The notes beneath the pieces are model-generated. The model was not told the DNA's origin and searched no databases. It saw nothing but the letters and a program-made list of their open reading frames with translations. Below are positions 16,892 through 28,100 of a DNA stretch of 64,000 bases, piece by piece. Numbering within the stretch: position 1 is the stretch's first letter; the number at the start of each line of letters is the position of its first letter. This DNA is from Trinickia diaoshuihuensis (GTDB taxonomy: Bacteria; Pseudomonadota; Gammaproteobacteria; Burkholderiales; Burkholderiaceae): NCBI RefSeq assembly GCF_003390925.1, contig NZ_QUBS01000086.1:62001-126000 (forward strand). The letters run 5' to 3'. Made by a program: the position numbers and the translations under genes.

Positions 16892-17488
16892 ATGTGCAAA
16901 ACACTGATCATCGATAACTTCGACTCGTTCACCTACAACGTCTTCCAGCTCATGGGCCAGGTGTGCGGCGTCGAGCCGACAGTCGTGCTGAACACGGCGC
17001 CGATCGAGGAGATCGGCATGGAGCGTTACGACTGCATCATCGTCTCGCCCGGGCCGGGCAACCCCGCGGTCCCGGCCGATGTCGGGATTAGCGCCCGCGT
17101 AATCCGAGAGACGCAACTGCCGTTGCTCGGGATCTGCCTCGGCCATCAATGCATGGCGCACGAGCACGGCATGGATGTCGTCCTGGCGCCCGAGCCGAGG
17201 CACGGCCGCGTGAGCGTCGTTCGACACGACGGCCACGGCCTATTTCGAGGTTTGCCGCCGCAAATCTCGGTCGTGCGCTATCACTCGCTCGTCGTGAAGG
17301 AAGTAGCCGGTCCGTTTGAATTGAGCGCCTGGGGCGAGGACGGCGTCATTCACGGGATCCGCCACCGAACGCGCCCGCTGCACGGCGTGCAATTTCATCC
17401 CGAGTCGATTTGTACCGAAGGGGGCGCGGAGTTATTTCGCAATTTCCGCGATATCGCGCTCGCCCACAAAAGCCGGCGTGCGGCCTGA
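16892..17488 (+). CDS. pabA: Aminodeoxychorismate synthase, glutamine amidotransferase subunit (PabA-like)
   Basis: 198 residues, normal for PabA/TrpG. Class I glutamine amidotransferase with nucleophile C82 in GICLGHQ, the oxyanion segment VSPGPGNP and the His/Glu pair in GVQFHPES near residue 167. It releases ammonia from glutamine for the chorismate subunit encoded next. PabA and TrpG cannot be told apart by themselves; the partner's PIKGT motif decides for PabA. It is a cluster copy placed between an aminotransferase and pabB, separate from any housekeeping folate gene. Confidence 0.88.
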   Translation: MCKTLIIDNFDSFTYNVFQLMGQVCGVEPTVVLNTAPIEEIGMERYDCIIVSPGPGNPAVPADVGISARVIRETQLPLLGICLGHQCMAHEHGMDVVLAPEPRHGRVSVVRHDGHGLFRGLPPQISVVRYHSLVVKEVAGPFELSAWGEDGVIHGIRHRTRPLHGVQFHPESICTEGGAELFRNFRDIALAHKSRRAA

Positions 17489-17540
17489 AAGCGGGTGCGG
17501 ACGCCGACGGCGGATATGTCTTGTGTCGAGGAGATCCACG

Positions 17541-19016
17541 ATGAACGCTTTTGAGCTCGAGGTGATGCGGATCCCGGGCCACGCCGATGCGGCCGCGCTG
17601 TTCGAGCGCGTGTTCGGGCTAGACGCCGCGGCGTTCTTGTTCGAGAGCAGCCTAGTCGTGCCCGGCTTCTCGCGCTTTACGTTCATGGGCGACGCGCACG
17701 GCAGATACGGCGAGCGCATTACTTATGACGTGCGTACCCGCACGGCAACCGTCCATACCGGCGGTAACGCGCGCGCTCAGCGGGTCGAAAGTATTTTCGA
17801 CTTTTTGGAAGCAAGGCTCGCGCGGCGCACGATCACGTGTCGGACACCACTTCCGTTCGGCTTCGATCTCGGATATGCGGGCGTATTCGGCTATGAGGTC
17901 AAGGCGGAGACGATCGGCGCCCATCCGCATCGGTCCGCCGTTGCCGACGCGGCCTTTCTGTTTGCGACGCGCATGCTCGTTATCGATCACGCCGCCGATG
18001 AAACCTATTTGCTTCATCTAGTCGATGACGATGTCTCCCGCGAGGAGGCGCGCGCGTGGTTCGAGTCGGCATGTGCGACGATCGCGGCGCTACGCGCGAA
18101 GAGCGAAGACGAGGCCGCGCCCCATGCAGCCCAGCGGCGCAAGTTGGCGCTCGAGGAGGTGCAAGCCTGGATCGCCGCGCATGCCGAGATCCGGCACCCC
18201 CGCCACACCTACGTGAACAAGATCGGCGAGGCCTTGAGGGAGATCTTGCACGGCGAAAGCTACGAAATCTGCCTCACGAACTCGATCACGTTCAAGTATC
18301 GCGAGCGGCCGTTCGCTCTGTACCGTGCGATGCGCGCGCTATCGCCGGCGCCGCACGCGGCGTATTTCAACGCGGGCGAATTCGCGCTGGTCAGCGCGTC
18401 GCCCGAGCGCTTCCTATGCGTCGATCGGCAGCGCGTGGCCGAGGCGAAGCCGATCAAGGGTACGCGTCCGCGCGGACGCACGCCCGATGAAGACGCGGCG
18501 TTCGCGCAGCAACTGAGGACGAGCGAAAAAGACCGAGCTGAAAACCTGATGATCGTCGATTTGCTCCGCAACGATCTGGGGCAAGTCTGCGAAATGGGCT
18601 CGGTCCACGTGCCGAAGCTGTTCGACGTCGAAACGTACTCGCACGTACACCAGCTCGTCTCCACCGTGCGCGGCACATTGAAGCCCGGGGTGTCCTCCGT
18701 CGGTTGCATTCGTGCGACGTTCCCGGGCGGTTCGATGACCGGCGCGCCGAAAAAGCGAACGATGGAAATCATCGATCGGCTGGAGCAGGGTCCGCGCGGC
18801 ATCTATTCCGGCGCGCTTGGATGGTTCGGGACGTCGGGCGCCTGTGACTTCAGCATCGTAATCCGTTCGGTCGCGATCAGCGCCGGTACCGCGCATCTCG
18901 GGGTGGGCGGAGCGATTACGGCATTGTCCGACCCAGACGAGGAATTCGACGAGACCATGGTCAAGGCGCGCGGGATCGTCGAAGCGGTCGAGCACGTTTG
19001 GGCCGGCGGCTCCTAA
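17541..19016 (+). CDS. pabB: Aminodeoxychorismate synthase, chorismate-binding subunit (PabB-like)
   Basis: 491 residues from the ATG at 17541 (GAGGAG upstream). It has the N-terminal TrpE/PabB domain (AFLFESSLVVPGFSRFTFMG) and a C-terminal chorismate-binding domain (YEICLTNSI, FPGGSMTGAPKKRTMEIID, YSGALGWFG). The decisive motif is PIKGTRPRG with K306. The Lys is the nucleophile of aminodeoxychorismate synthases, whereas anthranilate synthases have Ala (PIAGT). The product is 4-amino-4-deoxychorismate. No lyase (PabC) and no PapB/PapC genes are visible, so p-aminobenzoate made with a lyase encoded elsewhere is the simplest fate. Located 96 bases before the NRPS whose last module has an aminobenzoate-like pocket. 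Confidence 0.9.
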   Translation: MNAFELEVMRIPGHADAAALFERVFGLDAAAFLFESSLVVPGFSRFTFMGDAHGRYGERITYDVRTRTATVHTGGNARAQRVESIFDFLEARLARRTITCRTPLPFGFDLGYAGVFGYEVKAETIGAHPHRSAVADAAFLFATRMLVIDHAADETYLLHLVDDDVSREEARAWFESACATIAALRAKSEDEAAPHAAQRRKLALEEVQAWIAAHAEIRHPRHTYVNKIGEALREILHGESYEICLTNSITFKYRERPFALYRAMRALSPAPHAAYFNAGEFALVSASPERFLCVDRQRVAEAKPIKGTRPRGRTPDEDAAFAQQLRTSEKDRAENLMIVDLLRNDLGQVCEMGSVHVPKLFDVETYSHVHQLVSTVRGTLKPGVSSVGCIRATFPGGSMTGAPKKRTMEIIDRLEQGPRGIYSGALGWFGTSGACDFSIVIRSVAISAGTAHLGVGGAITALSDPDEEFDETMVKARGIVEAVEHVWAGGS

Positions 19017-19112
19017 GCGCCCGCGCTCGCGGCTTCCCGTTATTCCGGCCGACCCAGGTCTGCGCGGCGCACGTTGCGTCCGACGCCTAAAGCATTCGTA
19101 CGAGGGACACGC

Positions 19113-22100
19113 ATGATTCGCAGCCCATTGCTTTCAAAGACTTTTCCACTGACCACGGCGCAGCGGGAAATTTGGCTGGACCAGCTCGTTCATGGCGATG
19201 CGCCGGTCTATAAGATCGGCGGCTATACGGAAATCGAGGGGGCGGTAGACGCCGAGCAATTCGAACGGGCCGTGAATCTGCTGATCGAGAAGCACGACGC
19301 ATTACGGACGGTCTTGTTGCCGTCTACCGACGACGAGGGGATGCCACTGCAAGCGATCGCGGAAGCGGTGGCGGTGACGGTTCCCGTGCACGACTTTTCG
19401 GCAAGCGGCGATCCGCTTGCCGAGGCATGCGCGTGGGCTGCGCGGCAACTGCAAGCGCCATTTCCCTTGGATGGCGCCGCGCCGCTCTACCGATTCGAAC
19501 TGCTCAAGCTCAGCGATACGCATTACTTCTTCACGCTGAATTTTCATCATGTGATCGTCGACGGGTGGGCGATCGGTCTGCTCGTCGATTCGTTGTGCCG
19601 TATCTATACGGCATTGAACGAGGGCGCGGCGGCTCCGTTGGCTGCGCCGTCTTACACGGAATTCGCGGAGCGCGATCGTACGTACCGCGCATCGCCTCAA
19701 TTCGAACGGCAACGCACATACTGGCTCGATAAATACCGGTCGGTGCCGGATCCGCTATTCGCTCGACGCGAGCGCGAACGCTCGGAGGGAGGCGCATCGC
19801 CGAGCGGACACCATGCGGTGAGAATGCCGCGCGCCTTTTTCGATCGCATCGTCTCATTCGCACGCGGGCACGGCTCCACGCCGTTGCACGTCATGCTCGC
19901 CGCGCTACAGATCTATTACGCGCGGACGAAGCAACGAGACGAGATTGTCGTCGGTCTGCCTGTCTTGAACCGTCCGAACGCCCGCTTGAAGGACACGGCC
20001 GGGATGTGCGTCGGCGTGAGCGCGGTACGTTTGCCGTTCGACGGTGGCGCGTCGTTCGAGGCGCTGCTGCACTCGATCGGGCGTACGCTGAAGCACGATT
20101 ACCGCTATCAAGGTTTTCCGCTCAGCGAGCTGAACCGGGCCGTGGAGCTATGGAAGTCGAGGCGCGCGCAAATATTCGACCTCTCGGTTTCCTACGAGCG
20201 CGACGACTACGACTTGCGTTTCGGCGCGGGCTTGGCTCGTATTCACATGTTGTCGAGCGGCTATGAGCAACTGCCGCTGATGCTGCATATCCGCGACAAT
20301 CCCCACGACGATTGTGCATGGATCCACTTCATGTACAACCTCGCCTGGTTCGACGCCGGGGAGATCGAGACGACGGCCGAGCGTTTGCTGGCATTGTTGG
20401 AGGAGGCGCTCGCCGAGCCCACACGGCCGGTGGAACGCCTTGCATTGACCACGCCGGCCGAGCGGCGCATGCTCGCGCAATGGAGCCGCGCCAAAGCGGC
20501 GTTCGCCGCGACGGAAACCATCCACGAACGCTTCGGGCGAATGGTCGAACGCATGCCCGACGCCGTGGCGCTGACGTTCGGCGACCGCTCGCTGACCTAT
20601 GCCGCGCTCAACGAGCGTGCGAACCGGGTTGCCCGGCGCTTGATGACGTTGGGCGTGAATGCCGACGATCGCGTCGCGATTTGCACCGAACGCGGCATCG
20701 AGATGATCGTCGGCCTGCTCGCAATCCTGAAAGCGGGCGGCGCCTATGTGCCGCTCGATCCGGCTTATCCGCCGGAGCGGCTGGCCTGGACGCTCGAGGA
20801 CTGCGCACCGGTTGCCATCCTCGTCCACGGCCCGACGCTCGAGCATGTCCGCCATGCCGCGATCGGCATACCGGTGCTCGGCCTCGATGATGCGTATGAG
20901 GGCGCAAGCCCCGGAGAGCAGGCGGGTAATCCGCAAGCGAACCACGGGAGTCCGGATCGGCTCGCTTATGTCATCTATACATCCGGTTCCACCGGACGCC
21001 CCAAGGGCGTCATGGTCGAGCATCGAAACGTGACACGTCTGTTCGACGCCACGCGGGACTGGTTTCACTTCGGCGAGCGCGACGTTTGGGCATTGTTTCA
21101 CTCGTTCGCCTTCGACTTCTCGGTTTGGGAAATCTGGGGCGCGCTGTTGCACGGCGCTCGCTTGGTCATCGTCCCTTACTTGACGAGCCGTTCTCCCGCA
21201 GACTGCTACGCCCTGCTGTGCGAGCAGGGCGTGACGGTGCTCAACCAGACGCCGTCGGCCTTCCAGCAATTGATCGCCGCGCAAGGAGAAAATGCGCGCC
21301 CGCATCGTTTGCGCACGGTGATCTTCGGCGGGGAGGCGCTCGAGTTGTCGACGTTGGCGCCTTGGTTCGACCGGGCGGTCAACGCCGATACGCAGCTCGT
21401 CAATATGTACGGCATCACGGAGACGACCGTTCACGTGACGTATCGCCCGATCGATGCAAGCGACGTTCGAGCAGGTGAGCGCACCCGCGCCAACTCGGTC
21501 GGTCTCCCGATTCCGGATCTGGAAGTCCACATTCTCGACGCGGGCATGCAGCCAGTTCCAGCCGGCGTCGAGGGGGAGCTGTATGTCGGTGGCGCGGGCG
21601 TGGCGCGAGGCTATCTGAATCGTCCCGAGCTGACCGGCGCTCGCTTCGTGCGTCATCCGTTCGCCTCGACCGCCGGCGCGCGGCTCTATCGGAGCGGCGA
21701 CGTCGGACGCTGGCTGCCCGACGGCAGTATCGAGTATTTGGGGCGTAACGACGACCAAGTCAAAGTGCGCGGCTTTCGCATCGAACTCGGCGAAATCGAG
21801 GCGGTGCTGTCTGAAGCCGAGGGCGTGCGCGAAGCGCACGTACTGGCGCGCGAGGAGAGCACCGGCGACAAGCGTCTCGTGGCGTATTACAGCGGCGAAT
21901 ACCGCGATGCGCGGACGCTGCGCGAGCACGTGCGCTCACGCTTGCCGGAACATATGGTGCCGGGCGCCTACGTGTACCTCGAGCGCTTCCCATTGACGCC
22001 GAACGGGAAGCTCGATCGCCGCGCATTGCCGGAACCGTCGGTCCAGACGTCCCGGTCGAGCGTGTACGAGGCGCCGCGCGGCGAGCCGGAGCAAACGCTC

Positions 22101-25100
22101 GCGCGCATATGGTCCGAGGTGTTGCGCGTCGAACGTGTCGGCCGCCAAGATCATTTCTTCGAACTCGGCGGGCATTCGCTGCTGGCCGTCAAGCTCATCG
22201 AACGGATGAGGCGGGCAGGCCTGACGGCGGACGTCAAAGTGCTGTTCAGCCAGCCGACGCTTGCCGCACTGGCTGCGGCCGTCGCGCCCGCCGTCCGCGA
22301 CGAGGTACCCGATAACCGCATTCCGGATGCATGTGCTCGGATCACGCCCGAGATGCTGCCGCTCGTGACGCTCGATCAATCGGCAATCGACCGGATCGCC
22401 GTGCGAGTACCGGGCGGCTGCGCGAACATACAGGACATCTATCCGCTCGCACCGCTTCAGCAAGGCATCCTTTATCACCATCTGTCGGCGCGCGAGGGCG
22501 ATCCGTATCTCATCCAAGTGTTGCTCGGCGTCGATTCGAAGGCTCGCCTCGAAGCACTCATCGCGGCACTGCGCGAAGTCGTCGCACGCCATGACGTGTT
22601 ACGAACCGTCATCGTGTGGGAAGGACTCGACGAACCGGTGCAGGTCGTACTGCGCCGCGCGCACTTGCAAGCCGAGGAGGTTGCATTGGCGGGCGCCGGT
22701 CATGAGAGCGGATCCGTTCGCGAGCAATTGAAAGCCCGCTTCGATCCGCGACGGATACGGCTCGACGTCAGGCGCGCGCCGCTGATGAAGATCGCCTACA
22801 CGCGAGATCCGGACAGCGATGCTTGGTACGCGGTGCTCCTGTTTCACCATTTGATCGACGATGCGACCTCGCTCAGGTTGATGCGGCGAGAGATCGCGCG
22901 GATCATGCGCGACGGCGGCGAGGGGCTCGCGCCCCAGCTTGCTTATCGCCGCTACGTGGCGCAGACGCGCAGCCGTGCCGACGACGAAGGCCATGCGGCG
23001 TTCTTCCGTGACATGTTGGCGGACGTTACCGAACCGACGCTGCCGTTCGGCATTGCCGACGTTCGCGGCGATGGGCGCGATGTGCGGGAGGCTAAGCTTG
23101 CGCTGTCGCCGGGATCGAGCGAGCGCCTGCGCGATCACGCGAGAGCGCTCGGCGTGAGCGTCGCAAGCCTTCATCACTTGGCTTGGGCGCGCGTGGTCGC
23201 CGCGCTCTCGGGACGAGACGATGTCGTGTTCGGCACGGTTCTGATGGGGCGTCTGCTCTCGGGCGGCGACGTCGAACGCGCCATGGGGATGTTTATCAAT
23301 ACGCTGCCGGTGCGCATCGATGCCGGACCGGTACCGGTGCGTGACGCCGCGTTGGCCGCGCATGTGCGCTTGAGCGCGCTGCTTTCCCATGAACACGCGC
23401 CGTTGGCGCTCGCGCAGCGGTGCAGCGGCGTGGCAGCGCCGGCGCCGCTCTTTGGCGCATTGCTCAATTACCGGCACGGTGAAGCCGAGACCGACGAAGC
23501 GGGCGCGGGGCTCGATTGGGAAGGCATCGACATTCTCGACTTCGTCGAGCGCACGAACTACCCGCTCACGATGTCCATCGACGATCTAGGCGATGCCTTC
23601 TCGGTGACGGTGCAGGCCGTCGACGGCATCGACGCGGCCCGCGTATGCGGCTATTTCTCGGAAACGCTGGATAGCATTTGCCGCGCGTTGGACACATCGC
23701 CGCAAACGCCGGTGCGCGAGCTATCGATATTGCCGGAGAACGAGCGCGAGACGCTGCTCGAAACGTTCAATGCGACCGCCGTCTCATACCCGCAAGGCGA
23801 GACCGTGCATGGGTTGTTCGAAGATCAGGCCAAGCGCACGCCCGATGCCATCGCCATTCGCTATGAGGCGCAAGATCTTACGTACCGCGCGCTCGACGAG
23901 CGGGCCAACGCACTCGCTCATCGCCTCGCCGAAGCGGGGGTGGGAGCCGGCGAGCGCGTGGCGATCGCCGTTGAGCGTAGCCCCGAGATGGTGGTCGGGC
24001 TGCTTGCGATTTTGAAAGCGGGCGCGGCTTACGTGCCGATGGACCCCGCCTATCCCGAGGCACGGCTGCGGTACATGCTCGAGGACAGCGCGCCCGCGGT
24101 GCTGCTGACTCACGGCAGGACGGGGAATCTTTTCGAAGACGCGAGCGTCCCCGTGGTCGATATCGGCGCCTTTGGCCGCCCCGATCTTGAACCGCCCGGG
24201 CCGGTGACGGCGCCGCCGGTCCTATCCGGCTTCGATGCATATCATCTCGCCTACATCATCTACACGTCGGGATCCACCGGCCGCCCCAAAGGGGTGATGA
24301 ACGAGCATCATGCGGTCGTCAATCGGCTGCGATGGATGCAAGCGGCGCTCGACACACAAAGCAACGATGTCGTATTGCAAAAGACGCCGTTCAGCTTCGA
24401 CGTTTCGGTCTGGGAGTTTTTTCTTCCCTTGATGACCGGAGCCAAGTTGGTTCTGGCCCGGGCCGAGGGTCACAAGGATCCGGCCTATCTATGCGATCTG
24501 ATCGAGCGTGAACGGGTCACGACCGCGCATTTCGTGCCGTCGATGCTGCAAGCATTTCTCGAAACGGCGCAGGTCTCGCGCTGTACGAGCCTCGCCCACG
24601 TCGTCTGCAGTGGGGAGGCGCTGCCCGGTAGCTTGCTGCGGCAAACGCATGCGGCGCTGCCGCGAACCAAGGTCCATAACCTATACGGCCCGACCGAGGC
24701 GGCCGTCGATGTCACGGCGTGGGTCTCCGCAGGCTCCTCGAGCAACCCGACAAGCGTCGAACGCCCGCCGATCGGCCGCCCGATCAGCAATACGCGGATC
24801 TACATCCTCGATCCGAGCGGTCAGCCTGCGCCGCTGGGCATCGCGGGTGAAATTCATATCGGCGGCGTGCAGGTCGCGCGCGGATATTGGAATCGTTCCG
24901 ATCTGACGGCCGAGAAGTTCGTGAACGATCCGTTCGCGCCGGCAGCCGGAGCGCGGATGTATCGGACAGGCGATTTGGGGCGTTGGCTGCCCGACGGCAA
25001 TATCGACTATCTCGGCCGCAACGACGATCAAGTCAAGATCCGCGGCTTGCGCATCGAACTCGGCGAGATTCAAACGCGGTTGGCCGAGATCGAAGGCGTG

Positions 25101-28100
25101 AGAGACGCGGTCGTCGTCGCGCGCGACGAGACGGCCGGCGGCAAGCGGCTCGTCGCGTACCTGACGGGCGCGGCACCGAACTTTGAAGTCATTCGCGCCT
25201 CGCTGGCCGAACGATTGCCGGAGTACATGGTGCCGTCGGCCTACGTGCAGCTCGATGCCCTGCCGTTGACACCGAACGGCAAGCTCGACCGCAAGGCGCT
25301 TCCGGCGCCCGACCGTGCCGCTTATCGGCAAGTGCGCTATGAGCCGCCGCGCGAAGGCAACGAGCAAGTGCTGGGTGCGATTTGGGCGGCGCTGCTAGGC
25401 GTCGATCGGATCGGCCGGCATGACAACTTCTTCGAGCTGGGCGGGCATTCCTTGCTGCTGATCGCGCTGATCGAACGAATGCGGCGCGTGGGCCTGCATG
25501 CCGACGTCCGGCTGTTGTTTTCCGCGCCGACGCTGGCGGAATTGGCCGAGCGCGTCACGTCGAACGTTGCCGGCCCGGCGATTCAGCCGAACTTGATCCC
25601 GCTAGGCGCCGAGCGCATCAAGCCGGCGATGCTCACGCTCGTCGATTTGCCGCAGCCGGCGATCGATGCAATCGTCGCCAGCGTCCCGGGCGGGGCGGCG
25701 AACATCCAAGATATCTATCCGCTCGCGCCGCTGCAGGAGGGCATTCTTTACCACCATTTGTCGACGACGACCGGCGACCCGTATTTGCTTCACGGTATGT
25801 TCGCGTTCGAGCGGCGCGCCTTGCTCGACGATTTCATCGCGGCGCTCGAACGCGTCGTGGCGCGACACGATGTGTTGCGAACCGCGGTGGTATGGGAGGG
25901 ACTCGAAACACCGGTGCAAGTGGTATGGCGCCACGCTTCGCTGGAGGTGGCCGAGCTGGCGCTCGCGTCGTCCGATGGCGACGTCGCGGCGGCTTTGAGG
26001 CTCCGGTTCGATCCGCGCCACACGCGTCTGGACGTTAGACGTCCTCCGCTGATGCGCTTGATTTTCGCGCAAGACAGCGTCCGCGATCGGTGGGTGGCCA
26101 TGCTGCAGTTTCATCACTTGGCACTCGATCATGCGGCGTTGGCGGTCGTGCAAGAGGAGGTGCGAGTCTATTTGTCGGATCCCTCGGCGCACCTTGCGCA
26201 GCCGGTTCCTTACCGCGAATACGTTGCGCACGCGAAGCTTGGCGTCAGCCGGTCCGCCCATGAGGCGTTCTTCAGGCAGATGCTCGGCGACGTGGATGAA
26301 CCCACGCTTCCCTACGGCCGCGGCGAGGTCGGCGGCGATGGCAGGACAGTGACGGAATATAGCGCGGCGGTGCCATCATCGCTCGCCGCGCGCCTGCGCA
26401 CCACCGCGCGCGTGCTCGACGTCAGTACGGCCAGCTTGGTACATGCCGCTTGGGGACGCGTGTTGTCGGTCGTGAGCGGTGTCGCGCAGTCCGTCGTATT
26501 CGGGACCGTACTATTCGGACGCTTCCAGAGCGCGAGCGATGCGGGCCGCGCGGTGGGCCTGTTCATCAATACGTTGCCGCTGCGCGTCGACGCGGGAGTC
26601 GTGGAGGTTCGAGCGGCGGTCAAGTCCACGGCGGAGCGGCTTGCCGCATTGCTGGAGCATGAACACGCGTCGCTCGCGCTTGCGCAACGTTGCAGCGGCG
26701 TGGCTGCGGGGACGCCGCTGTTCGGCGCGTTATTGAACTACCGGCATAGCGATGCATCGACGGCTTCCACGGCAGCGAATACGGCGCTACCGGGGATCGC
26801 GATGATCGATGCGCACGAGCGAACGAATTATCCGCTCGTCTTGTCGGTGGACGATTGGGGCGATGCTTTGTCCCTGACGGTACAAGCCGTCGACGGCATC
26901 GATCCCGCACGTGTCGCGGGGTACGCGCTGCAAGCGCTCGAAAGTCTGTGCGACGCGCTCGAGCACGCGCCGCAAACGCCGATGCATGCATTGACGATCT
27001 TGCCGGCGCACGAGCGGCGAGAATTGCTCGTCGATTTCAACGCGACCGCCACTGACTACGAGGCGCACGAGTCGGTCCTCGCACTGTTCGAGCGGGTAGC
27101 GGCGCGTACGCCGGATGCGGTCGCAATCCGGCACGAGGAGCGGGCGTATCGTTATCGAGATCTGAACCAGTGCGCGGAGCGTCTCGCTCAGCACCTGGTC
27201 GAATGCGGCGTGGGGCCCGACGCGCGCGTGGCGATCTGTATCGAGCGCAGCCCGGCGATGGTCGTCGCGCTTCTGGCGGTCATGAAGGCGGGCGGCGCTT
27301 ACGTGCCGATGGATCCCGCTTATCCCGCCGCTCGCCTACGCTATATGGTGGACGACAGCCGTCCGGTCGCCTTGCTCGTTCATGCGCCCACGGCACATCT
27401 CTTCGATTCCATGCCGGTGCCGGCGATCGACATCGGCGATGGCTTGGCACTGGAAGCGGCGGCCTCATCCGAGCCGAGCGCGCTGCCGTCGCCGGCGCCG
27501 CATGATTTAGCTTATGTAATTTATACATCGGGTTCGACGGGGCAACCGAAAGGGGTCATGGTCGAGCATCGGCAACTGCTCAATCTGGTGAACTGGCACG
27601 TCGGCAGGTTCGCCTTGAAGCCCGGTGATCAAACCACCTCGATGGCCGGGGTAGGATTCGATGCGGCCGCGTGGGAGATATGGCCGGCCTTATGCAGCGG
27701 GGCGACGCTGCTGTTGCCGCCGGCCAAGACCGCGGGCGACCCGGAGCGGCTCCTCGATTGGTGGCGGGCCCAACGGATCGACGTGAGCTTCCTGGTGACG
27801 CCATTGGCCGAGCTTGCGTATGCGACAGGCCGCGCCAATCCGTGGATTCGCACGTTGCTGATCGGCGGCGAACGGCTAAAGCGGCCGCTCGAAGGACTCG
27901 CCGCGCACCAAGCGCTCGTCAACAACTACGGTCCGACCGAGGCAGCCGTCGTCGCGACTTCGGGCCGATTGAGCGAAGGCGACTCCGGCGCGCGGATCGG
28001 CCGCCCGATCGAAAACACGCGCATCTACATCCTCGATGCGCAAGGCCAGCCGGTGCCGATGGGCGTGGCGGGCGAAATCCATATCGGAGGCGGACAAGTC

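Noticed and set aside
17541-19016. Anthranilate synthase component I (TrpE), which would suggest an anthranilate or tryptophan-type precursor
   Set aside because: The active-site motif is PIKGT with Lys306, diagnostic of aminodeoxychorismate synthase; TrpE has PIAGT.
15590-19016. p-Aminophenylalanine pathway (PapA with PapB/PapC)
   Set aside because: No chorismate-mutase-like PapB or prephenate-dehydrogenase-like PapC is visible, so ADC to aminophenylpyruvate lacks support here.
20148-21929. Long antisense open frame (593 codons) inside the NRPS, and similar long minus-strand frames throughout it
   Set aside because: Arg/His-rich products typical of the reverse strand of high-GC coding DNA; the plus-strand NRPS has continuous conserved domains.
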